Shown here in pieces: positions 1 through 12,240 of a DNA stretch of 64,000 nt. This stretch comes from Epiperipatus broadwayi (lineage: Eukaryota > Onychophora > Udeonychophora > Euonychophora > Peripatidae), in NCBI GenBank assembly GCA_028023455.1, contig JAQFVV010006221.1:8907011-8971010 (forward strand), in the 5' to 3' direction. The translations under genes were made by a program, and so were the position numbers. Position 1 is the first letter of the stretch, and every line of letters starts with the position of its first letter. The notes under the pieces were generated by a model, which did no database searches, was not told where the DNA came from, and saw only the letters and a program-made list of their open reading frames with translations.

Positions 1-27
1 TAATGATGATGATGATGATGATAATGG
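1..27. repeat. TGA trinucleotide microsatellite
   Basis: A short run of TGA units opens the window. The RTE-type LINE ends elsewhere in this window finish in the same TGA repeat, so this may be the tail of a LINE copy lying left of the window. No coding remnant is visible here to confirm that. Confidence 0.6.
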
Positions 28-667
28 CAATTTAATCAATTTCTAGAATATTCCTTTATTTCTGATTTTTTTTTCAACAAGATGTGTTTGTGATTAAAAA
101 TCACATCACATCTAAGTATCACTACAAAAAAAAAAAAACTAGTAGGACACATACGGCTGCCTAATTAATAGCAAAATAAGTAGATACTAATAATAAAAGT
201 CCGCAGATACTGGCAACCTGCATTCCCATATGATATTTATTTATTTACAATTTAATTTTGAAAACAATATTTAGGGAAGATAGAATTCATATCAAACTAA
301 AAAAATCCCATATATATTATTTAAAAATATATATCTAAGTCAAGTCTTCCAATCAATTTCAAGACATTTATTATTCATTTACAAAATGATATTAATCATT
401 GCTTTAGATATAATAATTTAATAGCATATAATTAGTCAATGAGATAGTTCTGATATTAGGTTCAGAACTACCTATGTAATGGCAATCCAGAGTTAGAATT
501 TCTTAACAAAAAAATCAGATATAAAAAAATAGTAGACAATGTCTAAGTCTTCTATTACTTAAGTCAGTTATCACCTTTTACAAACTTATAAATAACATTC
601 TGTCTATTTATAAAATTTTAGTATACCAAAGTAATAATTAATAATTGCTTTTTACCATAATATACAC
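28..667. other. A+T-rich DNA without recognised feature
   Basis: I see only A+T-rich sequence with short poly-A/T runs. No open frame, tRNA-like box pair or inverted repeat stood out. Confidence 0.5.
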
Positions 668-760
668 AGGCAAAACTCTCCATACAGTAGTGCCACTCAG
701 TGCCTGTGTTATGTGCAAGCATAAGAAATGGGGAGCATGTGATGTTTAGTGGTTTAATAG
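668..760 (+). repeat. Family X foldback, arm fragment
   Basis: The piece begins with the family X arm motif GGCAAAACTCTCCATACAG followed by TAGTGCCACTCAGTGC. It then jumps to the outer end of the family (AAGCATAAGAAATGGGGAGC, ATGTGATGTTTAGTGG). The central part present at 18482-18851 and 51851-52165 is missing, so this is an internally deleted copy in which the two ends are nearly joined. The match is by eye to the other copies in this window. Confidence 0.7.
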
Positions 761-1404
761 CATAATATACTTTGAAATGAAAAAACAAGTGTTACCAACA
801 TTATCATATACGACTGATGTCCAACATAGATATTAAGAATAAAATGTAAAAAGAAAACAAATGGAAGAAAGAAAACTAAAACAGAACTAGGTTAATAAAG
901 ATGAATATATATATATATACATTCTTGATGAAGTCTTATATAACAATGAAAATATGCACACAGATTGCATTATGTACGTGAACGTATAAATTTATTCTTA
1001 AAATATTTGCATTAAACAGGTAATTGTCAAAAAAGTGTGATTTATAATTTTTGAAATTACATTCCGCTCATAAAAATAAAACAAATTTTAAATTAAAAAT
1101 CTTAAGCTAGATTTATTTTAAATGAGAAATGACAAGAAAATTGACTCTAAATATGGGAATGTTTTTAAGTTTAATTAATATAATTGACATTTGAAAGCAT
1201 CTATTAGATTTTATTTTATTTAAAGACATTTTAGATTCCTTTCAGAACTGTGATGAAAATATTTCAGCATTTTTTCCATTTCAATTTTAACTTTATTGCC
1301 TGTCATAATAATAATATTAAAACAAGTATGTTTTGTCAAAATAAGTCATAGATCAATTCGTAGATCACATGACACTATCTCTTAAGCTTGTATGTTATAA
1401 ACAG
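761..1404. other. A+T-rich DNA without recognised feature
   Basis: I see only A+T-rich sequence with a short (TA)n run near 905-918. Confidence 0.5.
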
Positions 1405-1600
1405 TGAGGATTGCCAATTCCTCTACAAGCTTTATGATAAATGCTTAGTCAGAGCCAGCACTTAAAATATCTCTATCAGAAACCCCTTCCCAAACCCCTG
1501 ACCATGGTTTCGTGCTTTGGCACTCCTCAGAGAGGTGTCAGGGTAGGTTCAGACACTAGATCTAAAAATACCAACCCAAAGCTAAGCACTAGTATGTTTT
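1405..1600. repeat. Dispersed repeat family Y, copy 1
   Basis: About 190 bases closely match 7735-7920 in the same orientation. Shared blocks include GTGAGGATTGCCAATTCCTC, the hairpin-like GTGCTTTGGCACTCCTCAG and GTTCAGACACTAGATCTAAA. It is more G+C-rich than its surroundings. I could not assign it to a known class. The 66-codon open frame over it is not conserved as protein between the copies. Confidence 0.75.
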
Positions 1601-1984
1601 GTCTTTCAAAAAGCTTAATTGACTGGTTGGGGATTCATTAGTTAAAATAAAAATATCAATACATTAAAAATTTAAATTAATAAAAATAAAGTATATTATT
1701 AATTTATAAGGATGAAAAAATGGATATTTCTAATCTCAAAACTTTTAATCATGTATAGTCTTCAAATTTTCTCTATTAATATGAAATTCATTTCTTTTCC
1801 CTCTTATTATATGTTTTTTTTTTTTTTTAAATAAGTGCCACTATTTTTCTTCTTAAGATATACTTAACAGTATCTTTATTTAACATTCTTTATTATAAAA
1901 TTAACATTTATTTCCAAAATCTTCATAACATTTTTATCTTTAAGTTAAAAATAAAATCTAATTTCTTTTTTTAAATTAATACAC

Positions 1985-2110
1985 TATACAGGCTTAAACC
2001 TGCATATATATATATATGTAATGTATGCAGGATTCAAACTCAGTTTTTCACACGACCCTCAACTCTCCATGCCATCTCATATTGCTAACCCACCTGGTCA
2101 TATATGTTGA
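1985..2110 (-). repeat. Probable tRNA-derived SINE fragment
   Basis: Read on the minus strand, the segment has an A-box-like stretch (GGGTTAGCAATATGAGATGG) followed about 40 bases later by a B-box-like stretch (GAGTTTGAATCCTGC). That spacing fits an RNA polymerase III promoter of a tRNA-derived SINE. It does not fold as an intact tRNA, and I found no clear target duplication. Confidence 0.5.
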
Positions 2111-4342
2111 AAAGATAAACAATCACCAATCTACGTATTTCATGCTAAACCAGCAATCATCAGTTGGTCCAGATTACTATCTCTACACATATATACAATC
2201 AGTGCCCAGCTTTATATTAAGATAGCCAATCTTCATACTTTAATGAACAGGTTTCAAACTACTCCAACTCACAACTCTTTTAAATGTTAACAAATACTTT
2301 ATTCCTAGCTATAAAATACAAAAAAAAAAAAAGAAAATAGAAGAAATCAACATTTGATGTTAATTGGAAATAAATAACAAAGTACTGAGCTTCAAATAAA
2401 AAAAAAAGTATATATATATACATTTTTATTGCACCTTTGTTCTTTATAAATTGATATATTTCAATTTATTTAACAAACTTAGTGCATTTTATTTCAATAA
2501 CTTTTTTTTACAGACATATTAAACTGAAGTTTTTCTGATGAAGGCTGCAAATCTGTCAAAACTGTTTATATAAAAGCAAAAATTTTGAAATTAAGTTATT
2601 GAATTAAGCTTTAAATTTTAAATAGTTATTATTAGATTTTTAAAATATATATTTTGTTTTATAGTTTCAGGAAAAAGGGGGGGGGGGGGTAGATGCTAAA
2701 AACAGAAAATTAAATAAGCCTTAGAAAAAAGAAAATATATTTTTTTCTTTTTAAAATGTTAAAAAAGACTGAGATTGTGGCAGTAAATAAATCAATTTTA
2801 ATTAGTTCGTTATTATGCGTGAACAGAGTGCTATAGAATTTTCGAATTTGCAATATTTGGTTTCAGTTTAGAATTGTGGGAAAACTACAGAGTCTACACA
2901 TTCGCATTTTATACCTTCGTTTCCATTTTTTTTCTAGTTTCTAGAAAGGTAGGTTTTTTTTTCTACAATAAAAAATAAACATTTTACGATAATTTTTGTG
3001 ATCATCAAATAAATTGAATTTTTTTGTCTTTCTCTCATTTTTTTTAATTACTGGAAAGCATTTGATGTAAAAAAAATACATTGGTAAAAATAAAACTTTT
3101 TGCCGATGTATTTTAAAGACGTTATGGGGGCGGGGGGGCTAATGGTAAGTATTTATTTTTCTATATTTTTTAATTATTATTTTATTTTTATATTTGATAA
3201 AAAATATAAGAAAAAATTATTATTGAAACATAAAAAAAAAAAAGCTCATGATTATGTATATTTATATCGTGAATTATCTCCATTTTTTGCTATGATGTGG
3301 GCTTGAGTCCAGTATTTGAATTAAGTGATATGAGACAAAGATAAAGATATTTTGCAATGATTATGACCCGATTTAGATTTTTTTATAATGACTTGTCTGC
3401 TTTTTAATAATAATAAAAATACACAAATGCTAAAAGTAAGGATTTTGACAGTATATAACTTAGGTCGATTATATATTACTGCAATGTAAATTTCAAAGCT
3501 GCATATCAAATGCAAAGAGAGGTGACAATTGATGAAGCTATTACAAAATTTATGGTCATAGTAGCATAAAGCAATATGAGCCCTCAAAACCTATAAAGAT
3601 AGGATAAATAACACTATATCTCGACTCTAAACTACTAACTTATATACCTCAAGTTTAACTCTATAATAAATTGAGTATTTCATTCACATTATATTTTATT
3701 ATTTTATTTTGTATATAGAGACTATTTTAATAGTACTTTTTAGTGAATTATACACTGTATTGAAGTTCTTTATTATAATATTCAAATTATACTAATTATT
3801 GATCAATATTAACTACTTGTCATAAGGGATGTTAGTAGGGATGACATATTCATTGCAAACCCCTGTATGGAAATACATTTTGAAGTGCTACTAGGAAAAG
3901 TGAAAGATACTAATGTTTTTATTCTACAAAGTTTTCAAGTGATAGATTACCTTAGGTAAGTATTATTACATACTATTTTTTTTTAGAAATTTTGTGATGA
4001 ATCCAACTAACCTACTAACAAAAATTGAATTTTAAGTTGTATGCATGATAATTTAGAATTTATGAAATAATATGAAAATAATTATTAAAAATATTAACTT
4101 TTATTCTTTTTTTTATTATTTTGAATATCAATGACTATACTTTTTTCAGCTTAATTACATTCTTTGGTGTTTGATCTTTTAAACAATATATATATTGTCA
4201 TTTCTTATTAATAAAACTTAAAAGTTATGATAAAATTTGTGGCTTCGCATAATTTTTTAAATATTCAATATGGCTGCTTGCAAGCGAAAAGGTTAATTTT
4301 ATAAAGTCTCTTTTTAATAAATTGCTAAAACAATTGAAAATA
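2111..4342. other. A+T-rich DNA, no gene seen
   Basis: No supported gene. There is a G-homopolymer of about 13 at 2677-2689 and a G-rich run at 3124-3139. At 2535-2568 there is a CTGATGAAGGC segment followed by CAAAACTG, which looks like the hairpin found in repeat tails elsewhere in the window. Small open frames at 3100-3306 and 3321-3587 have low-complexity translations and no recognisable domain. Confidence 0.5.
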
Positions 4343-4600
4343 TAACTTTATTTAAATAATCCAAATATATCAAACTGTTAGTAATAGCACACAGATAATG
4401 TTTTGAGAGGTATTATTCCCCCTTGTTACCTTAAAATTCAAAACTTAAAAATCTAAGGGTTCAGGTTTGATTCCCATGCTAGTACTACCACTGGTCAGGT
4501 CAGAAACACCTGAAGAAGAGGGGAAAATAATACCTCATGAAACATTACCTGTGTGCCATTACTAACAGTTGAATGTATTTGGAATATTTAAATAAACTTG
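4343..4600 (+). repeat. SINE-B copy arranged as a foldback
   Basis: The arms at about 4343-4432 and 4510-4600 are inverted copies of each other, sharing AACTGTTAGTAATAGCACAC and GGTATTATTCCCC-like blocks. The centre contains a B-box-like GTTCAGGTTTGATTCCCATG. The right arm carries CACCTGAAGAAGAGGGG and CATGAAACATTACCTG, the same tail seen at 19505-19735 on the other strand. I read this as a tRNA-derived SINE (family B) whose tail has been copied in inverted orientation at its left end, giving a palindrome. Confidence 0.7.
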
Positions 4601-4935
4601 AAAATATATTTGCACTTCATGTTTAAAGTATTGGCTTAGGTTTGTATTTTATTTGCATATATTTGCTCATATCTGCTAGTAAAAGACATATTACTATTTA
4701 TTTTTTTTTTGATAATTTATAAAGATGTTGGGAGAGTTATTTATGTTATATATAAAAAAAGATAGTAATAAAAATATTTATATTTTTATGTGGGAAATAT
4801 ACAGAAGTTTTGTTATAATTATTCATTTCCAGTATATGTTTTTATTTAAGGAAATAATACTTTGATTAAATAATTACTGTTTTTATAAATAAGTATTTTT
4901 GAAATACAAGTATTATTCATATACTTGAAGTTTAA

Positions 4936-5070
4936 ATGTAATTATAAGGGGATTTGAACACAGACTATCTTTATATATATATATGTAGTCATGTGTATCA
5001 GTTGTATGAGCTAGAGTAGATAGCTACAGGGAGCTTAGAAGTCTGTGTTCAAATCCCCTATATTTATAAA
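4936..5070 (+). repeat. tRNA-like SINE-D, palindromic copy
   Basis: An inverted pair, AAGGGGATTTGAACACAGAC at 4945 and GTCTGTGTTCAAATCCCCT near 5041, surrounds an A-box-like stretch (CAGTTGTATGAGCTAGAGTA). The right member is a good B box (GTTCAAATCCC). A similar A/B pair recurs at 52418-52515, so this is a small tRNA-derived family. Here the B-box end is duplicated in inverted orientation on the left. Confidence 0.6.
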
Positions 5071-5289
5071 TGAGTTAATACCTAAAAAATAGTTTGGAAT
5101 TTAAATGAAATATCTGGTATCCATTGATTACTTTCCTTACAATAAATGATTTTAGGGTACAGTAGCTACTGTTGTTAATGATGTTTTGCTATATAATAAA
5201 TTTCAGATTCTTAATCATTACAAGAAATAATATAATGAATTTAAAATATCATCTACACATTTTTTCTTTTCAAAATAGTTTATAATTTT

Positions 5290-5842
5290 CCATATATGTC
5301 AATGAATACATCAAACTTCTTTTTAAAACTTATTTTTATATGACAATAATAAAAATAAAATACATCTAACGTTTCTACTATTTTATATAGTCTTTTTCAA
5401 GGAACATTAAAAAATAAAAATACAAATATATAATAATACATAATAATAAATATCATGAAAGAACGATATAGGAGGAATTTAAATTAGTGAAATTAAACCT
5501 GAATTAAACAGGATGTTAAGAGAAAAGAAAAAAGAAATTAATAAGTTTGTTAATTAAATGTTTTTAAGGTATTTTTGGATGGGTATATAAATGTAAAAAA
5601 ATTGATTAAGTTGAGATTGTTTGTAATTAGAAAAGGTATTGAGGTAAAAAGAATTTTTAGTATTTTTTAATATTTTTGTTTTGGAATATGTGATATTTAT
5701 TATTATATATTTGTATTTTTATTTTTTAGTGTTCCTTGAAAAAGACTATTTATAGTCGAAATGTTGGATGTATTTTATTTTTATTATAGTCATGTAAATA
5801 CAAGTTTTAAAAAGAAGTTTGAGGTATTCATTGACATATATA
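5290..5842. mobile_element. Foldback element with about 170-bp inverted repeats
   Basis: The left arm (5290-5465) and right arm (5677-5842) are long inverted repeats, starting with CATATATGTCAATGAATAC and sharing AAACTTCTTTTTAAAACTT, the AATAAAATACATC block and TTTTTCAAGGAAC. The roughly 210 bases between them are A+T-rich and non-coding. There is no transposase, so it would be a non-autonomous element. Each arm contains a CCTTGAAAAAGACTAT...ATAGTCGAAAT hairpin. I could not define a convincing target duplication. Confidence 0.8.
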
Positions 5843-7734
5843 AGAAACAATATAAGTTGGTAATGTCATCATAGGAAATTTAAGGTAACTGATCAAGATA
5901 ATAAATAACCTTAGGACTTTACAAACACTTCTAAACATAATACAAATGTGGAAAAATTTACTGAATTGTGCATATTCTTATTTGGCAATAAAGATAATTA
6001 TTTATTTATCTATCTATTATTTACTACTCAATAAATATTTGCAACAACTAAATTTAATCAAACATATATTACACAACAACCAATCAAATTATGTGCTTCT
6101 AAAATCACACAAATAGATAATAAAAAAGGGTCCACTTTTCATCTATCATTAAGAGAAAAATCTAAATAAACTGAAATGTTTTGGTACAGTTTTTTATGCT
6201 TACAAAGTTGAATTAAATGCTGATCATTTTAATAATTTTAAAAATTTTCATAAATGACTGACATTTAAAAAAACCCAAATATTCTGTGCTAGAATAATAT
6301 AAACGAATTACAAAATGATTTGATATATAAATTTTATCTGGCTATGTCATCTAAATAATAGTCTAAATTACAAATGAATCCATTTTATATCTGTTGCTAA
6401 AATTTTAAATAGTCAGTAGATTCTGAATATAGATATTGCATACTATTGGATAAAATTTATGCATTGGATTGTTGTGTCATTTCATTATAAATATGATTCC
6501 AATATCCTATTGTGCAAATTCGAATTTTTAAAGTAGTGAATTAAGGAGAATTATAAGTTATTAACTTTATGATTTTAAGAATCAATGCTTCATGGAATAC
6601 TACAAGGGTGCTGCTATGCTTTGGCTTTAAATCACTCTTTTGCAGCTATCTTTAGCACTATTTTGCAATTTTATGTTCACTGAATGGTAAAAATAAGAAA
6701 TATTGATTTATTAGTTTAAAAAAAATCTGAAGATGTCAGTAGTTATCAGAAAAATTCCAGATAAGTAGACAAAGATCCAGAAATTCATTGATTGGTAGTA
6801 TCTTTGATCTTGGATTTATAAAGAAGCTGTTATCAATAGGCAAAAAGATTGCATAAATTTGGAAGATTATTTAAATATTTATAATTTTTACAAAATACTT
6901 CTACCAATACTTCTATGGGAATTATTAATATATATTTAGTATGTACACTTAATTTTTTAAAAATTAAATTTAAAAAATTTAAAATAGTGATTAAAAAGAG
7001 AACTATGGTTGATACACTCTGTCAAACACAACAATATAGAATTTTTGTGAAATTTTTGTAATTATAAATATAATTTTAAATTTTAGAACAGAATTTCATA
7101 TCTTTATGATACCTTTATAATTATGAATTCATGTTTAAAAAATGCAATTCATTCCATTAATTTATTTTTCAATGGTGTTGCTAAAATCAGCCAATAAAAA
7201 AATAATAATTGTTTATTTATTTATTTTTATATTTGAAAAGTTCAAATATGTTTTTTAAGGATGTTTTTCATTTGTAAATTTATATTTCCAAAATCAAGTA
7301 CAATTATTGATTAATCATATATTAAAGAAAGATTTCAATACTAAAATATTGAATCATTAACTCAAATAGCTATTAGGAAAAGAATGCTAAAATGCAGAAG
7401 AGTTAAAAGAATTGATAATTATAATTCTATCTTATAAGCATAAAATATAAAATTTATTGATAAGAACTATAGCAACATCTCAGCTTATTTAGATGCATTG
7501 TTATAGTTTGTATTGTTCTGAGTTGCTGGCTATTTAAAATATTAGTAGTAAATAAAGAGTCTAAAGTCAACCAAAAAAAAGCAACAACTTGTATACTATT
7601 TATATTTAGTGGATCAAGTTTTTTTTATCAATTTTTAAACTCTGTAATCTAGGTTGTGCAATTGAATAAAATTTATTCATTATATTATTGTGAAATTTGT
7701 TTATATGATTCAAATGCAGTATTATCTATAATCA
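5843..7734. other. A+T-rich DNA, no gene seen
   Basis: About 1.9 kb without a supported feature. There are no long open frames and no repeated block that I could match elsewhere in the window. Confidence 0.5.
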
Positions 7735-7920
7735 ATGAGGATTGCCAATTCCTCAACAAGCTTTGTGATAAATGCTTAGCCAGAACCAGCACTTAAAATA
7801 TCTCTGTCAGAACCCCTCCCCCAAATCTCTGACCATGTTTTCATGCTTTGGCACTCCTCAGACAGGTGCTAGGGTAGGTTCAGACACTAGATCTAAAAAT
7901 ACCAACCCAAAGTCAGCATT
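7735..7920. repeat. Dispersed repeat family Y, copy 2
   Basis: Closely similar to 1405-1600 in the same orientation, with scattered substitutions and small indels and the same internal CTTTGGCACTCCTCAGA hairpin arm. Both copies are bounded by unrelated A+T-rich DNA. With two copies only, the class is unknown. Confidence 0.75.
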
Positions 7921-8967
7921 TATCTAAAAGTTATCTATTGAGAGGAAAATCTGAAATTTTCAGACACCTACATGTCTTCAAACCCAGCTATCCAACTCAA
8001 ATAGCTATATGGGGCTGAGAGATCTTCAGCCATACCATATATTAGTAGTCTTAACAATATAACATTGCATAACACTTAAGGCAGAGACTATAAACAGATA
8101 ACAATGTTATCTTATATTTGAATTTATATACGAATGTTTTACTAATCATAAAGCCGAAAAACCTAAAAATACATATAGATGTGTGTGTGTGTTATTTCAG
8201 TGGAAGGTGAAAAAAATCAGTATAATGTTTAAGGCATTAAAAAAAAAAGATTAGTACAATGCCCGTGACACAATATAATATCATATAGGTGTAACAATTC
8301 ATAACTCTTATTTTTGTTTTGTTTTTCTTTCAAAGTTTTTTGTTATAATTTAAAAAATAAAAAACTACGTTCCAATGGTCACAAGATACTATATTGTCTC
8401 AAATTAAATTAAAAATGAATTAGTAGAAATGACAAAAAAGTAAAAATTAAAAAAAACAAAAACAGAATTAACATTTTTTAAAATTAACATCATTATTAAT
8501 AACAAAAGAACAAAATCTGAGCTATTAGCATCACGTTAGAAGGCATTTTAACTAAAAAAGATCTTAAATTCTCCAATACACAACATAATAATAACTGAGG
8601 TGAGATCTTAAGTGTTAGATCAAAAGTTGTCAAACAAAAGGCAATCTAATTTTTGGTAACTGGACTTTCATTACTATGACTAGATATTATTCAAGACAAT
8701 TCATACACTAAAAAAGAGCTTTAATCATTTATATAAAACTCTATCCATGAGAGTGTTTTTAATTAACATATGTTTGAATCTTATGAGTCTGCATATATGT
8801 AAATACACATATACAGAAACAAATTGGTGTCGTATAGTTTTAACAATATTTTATTCATTGTTATAATTAGATCAGGTAAATATCCATTCATTTTTAACAC
8901 CTGTACCTTCAGAATACATTTAATAAAATTATGAGGATTAGAATAATTTAACTCTTAAGATAATTCT
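7921..8967. other. A+T-rich DNA, no gene seen
   Basis: No supported feature. A short (GT)n run occurs at about 8179-8191. Confidence 0.5.
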
Positions 8968-9170
8968 TTCTATGCTAAGCCCAAAAGCAAGCTCAGATTA
9001 CTAGAGAAAAAAGATATAACCAAGCAATTAACTCTTGATAAAAACTGATTATGACCTCTGCATTTTCACATAAGAATAGATCAGTAGTTTCAAAGGGTCT
9101 TACAGTTATTTTGGATCAATTCTTTGCAGAGTAAATTTTTTCAAAAAAAATTAAGTTTAATTGTTTAAAT
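8968..9170. repeat. Dispersed repeat family W, copy 1
   Basis: Resembles 12066-12240: both begin TTCTATG(C/T)TAAGCC, continue with an AGATTACTA block and end near AATTCTTT...TAAA...TTTTTCAA. Copy 2 carries an A-box-like ACACAATGGTAGAGTCTC, so a degraded tRNA-derived origin is possible. The assignment is tentative. Confidence 0.5.
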
Positions 9171-9414
9171 GAAAGTATGATGGTCGGCCATCTTACCATG
9201 CTTGAACATCAGATGGCTTCCCGAGAAACAACCAATACAACTATTTTTATTTATTTATTATTAAAGAAGGTTTTGTTCTTTCTTTTGGTATACTTAAAAT
9301 GATTTAAGTAAACATCTCAATTTTAGTGTTACACCACAAAGTTTTAAAAGCCTTTACATCAATAAGATACAGTCATTTATGATACCATTAATAAATATAC
9401 TGAGTTTGTAACCT

Positions 9415-9900
9415 ATATATGAGGGGTTAACCAAAAATAACCAGAATCATTCTCTGGTAGCCACATCTACTGAAGTACATGCTTCTGTTTTTAGATACCT
9501 CCTGTGAGAACCCTTCAGCAAAAATCTGCCAAATGACATCATGTGAAATCGTGGTCACATGGCACAGTTGTTTGCAAAGAGCATTTCACATATTTATCAA
9601 TTTTTATAATGGCTAAAAAGTTGAAACAACATAAAATTGAGTTTTCTTTTAGGGAAAATGCTTGAAACAGCATACAAACAAGTGAGGCAAATAAAATCCA
9701 CGGTCAAAACAATGCTAATTTTTTTTGTCCATAATGATCAATCATTTAAAATCTGCAAGTTCTGAAACGTTTTCATGGTGCAATAAAATGTAAACATCCT
9801 GTTTTGTATCAAAGTCATGAGCGCAATCTTCACCACAACAACACCCTAGCATATACCCTTGAGGGTTTTAATAATTTTTAATTAAATTCAGCACGATCCA
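9415..9900 (+). pseudogene. Mariner-like transposase relic
   Basis: The segment starts with GAGGGGTTAACCAAAAATAA, which resembles the terminal repeat of some mariner-type elements. An ATG near 9608 opens a short frame (MAKKLKQHKIEFSF) that stops after about 17 codons. Further on, at about 9760-9862, a conceptual reading gives VLKRFHGAIKCKHP followed by LHHNNTLAY. This fits the mariner catalytic neighbourhood, where a His-His-Asp-Asn-Ala-Pro-Ala-His block is expected, with the key Asp replaced by Asn here. Frameshifts, stops and the missing bulk of the protein make it a dead fragment of about 0.5 kb compared with about 1.3 kb for an intact element. No right-end terminal repeat was found. Confidence 0.6.
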
Positions 9901-10140
9901 GCTTATCTATTATCCATATTCACTTGATCTCATCACTCTATGTAACATTTTATTATTTTAAATGAAAAAATGACTTTTTTTTTTTTTTGCAGAATTAGAA
10001 GTGATGAAATAAAAAAACAACAGAGGCATTAAAAGGCATTTCTTTGCAAAAGTTTCCAGACTACTTTGAAAAGTGAAAAACACATTTAGACTGGTGCATT
10101 GAATTGAATGAACAATATTTTGAATGGGATTCAATTTGTA

Positions 10141-10590
10141 ATCATCATCATCATCATCATCAACCATTATCAATCCACTTCAGGATGAAGGTCTCTCCAA
10201 GTTCAATCCATCTTCTCTGATCTTTAACTTCTCTTCTCCACATCATCCCTGCACACTTTATTTCATCCATCCATCTCACATATGGTCTCTTTCTGGGTCT
10301 TTTACCATCTCTTGGAATCCAGTTTACGATTTCAGTTGTCAATCTATTATCATCTATTCTTGCAATATGTCCAGCCCAACTCCACTTCAGTCTTTTAATT
10401 TTTTCAATGAGGTCAGTAACACCTATTTGTTCTCTTAGCATTTTTGATCTCTTCTTGTTACTCCCAACATGCATCTCTCCATACTTCTTTTTGGTCTGAA
10501 GTCTCTGTATTGCTCTTCTATTAAGTGTCCAAGTCTCAGATCCATAAGTAAGAACTGGTAAAACACATTTATTAAAAACTTTCAATTTGT
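10141..10590 (-). pseudogene. RTE-type LINE, 5'-truncated 3' end (copy 1)
   Basis: A 141-codon frame (10160-10585, minus) encodes the C-terminal part of an RTE-clade endonuclease/reverse transcriptase ORF. It includes VLPVLTYGSETWTLNRR, LKWSWAGHIARIDDNR and the basic PRDGKRPRKRPYVRWMDEIK stretch. This lies downstream of the catalytic RT motifs, which are absent, so the copy is inactive. The element ends in a TGA repeat (ATC on the plus strand, 10141-10161), the usual kind of RTE tail. This is the longest of four copies of this 3' end in the window. The frame is intact over its length, so it is probably the youngest. Confidence 0.9.
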
Positions 10591-12065
10591 AATATCTAAA
10601 AATAAATACACAACTTTTTATTACAAAATTCTAGTTATTTTTGGATATCCCCTTGAGTATTTTTTTAAAAATGGACATTAAATACCCCATTATAGTACAA
10701 AAGCTTTTTCAATATCCTTCCATTAGTGAAAAAATTCTTACCTGCCTGGAGATGATGACTTAAATGATTTTTCATTAACATTTTTAACTTATAATAGATA
10801 TGCTAAATTGCTTTCAAAAAAGAAAATCAAAAAATTTCATCAAATTTATGAATATTAAACAAAAGCCACATTTTGTAAGGTAGATTGTGGACCATGGATA
10901 CATTACCTAAAAAAAAAATCCATAAGACTGCATACTAAAAAAAATTGCTCAGGCAGAATTTAAACCAGGTGATAGATAAATAAGCTAGATTCTTCAATTT
11001 ATATATATTGCTTTTGAGTAGAGAGTTGAATATACATTTAGCAAAACTGTAAATTATGCTATATTTACCTACACAACTTCAATTATACGTTTTCAAAGAA
11101 AATGTAAATAAACAAACAAAAATGAAAATACAAAAAAAAAAACCATTAAAATTGGCAAATTTTATAATTTTTGGCATAAATTTTTCCGTCTCTGAGCACT
11201 GACATTTAAAAAAATTAATTTTGCCAATAAATTTGACAATATGCCAGTAATTCTTTTTCATTTCAGAGTGCCATACATAATTATATACATTAATAAAAAA
11301 AAAATAGTTTATGTTGAAAGCACATACATTTCATTCTTCATTTATTATCCTTTCAAATTTGGTGTGCAGTATTTTGGGTAATAAAATATTTTCTGTGTGT
11401 AATGCTAAAATTTTCGAACATTCTTAAAATTGATATTGATTTAAAAACATTAAAATAATGAAAGAGATTGTAATATAAAGCGGCTAGTCTATTATGTTTC
11501 TATAAGAGAAAAAATATATTTTAGAAAAAGAATATCACTCAGAGCTTTTTTAATAGGATAAAACATTTTGCTATTTACTTTATTTTAAAAATAAAAATAA
11601 GGTATTTTTTTTATTATTCTTATTTCATCAGTGAATATATGAGTGAACACACAGTGAAATATATATAAATGTGTGCCCTCAATTTATTATTAATAGCCAT
11701 TTTATTATTATTTTTAAAATTGTGTTTATATTACTACTATACATTTGAAAAATTATCCATGTTACATATATGTGCAAGTGTCGAAAAATGCCATGCATTT
11801 GCAGTTCAACAAATAAAACCACTGCTTATCAACAAAATGTGAGCTATTACACACTATATATGTTTAACACAGGGTGGGTTTGGAATTTAAAAAAAGCAGT
11901 CTGTGACTATAATGTATATATATTTATTTAAGATGTGCTTTTAAAATATTGGATCTTAAAATAGTTATAAAATTAATTTTAGAATTAAAAAAGTTACATA
12001 TCATTCTTTATAAATCAATAATACCTCTAATTGCATTTATAAATTTCTTTATTAAATACAAATTT
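10591..12065. other. A+T-rich DNA, no gene seen
   Basis: No supported feature. A GGCAGAATTTAAACCAGG stretch near 10953 and a GTTTGGAATTTAA stretch near 11878 are weak B-box look-alikes without a convincing partner A box. Confidence 0.4.
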
Positions 12066-12240
12066 TTCTATGTTAAGCCTAAAGGCAGAGTGAGATTACT
12101 AAATAATGAATTACTATGACCTTGATCATTATTATCAGAGACAGAGAATTTTAACACAATGGTAGAGTCTCTATTCTAGGGATTTTTGAGTTAATTCTTT
12201 ACTAAATAAACTTTTTCAATTAAAAATAATCAATTTGATT
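12066..12240. repeat. Dispersed repeat family W, copy 2
   Basis: Partner of 8968-9170. It contains ACACAATGGTAGAGTCTC, which looks like a tRNA A box, and a weak B-box region after it. I infer a degraded tRNA-derived repeat with low certainty. Confidence 0.45.

Noticed and set aside
3321-3587. An 88-codon minus-strand frame
   Set aside because: There is no recognisable domain, the DNA is A+T-rich, and there are no splice or promoter signals beyond chance.
10953-10970. B-box-like sequences without partners (also 11878, 16846)
   Set aside because: Single weak B-box matches are expected by chance in A+T-rich DNA, and no A box at proper spacing was found.
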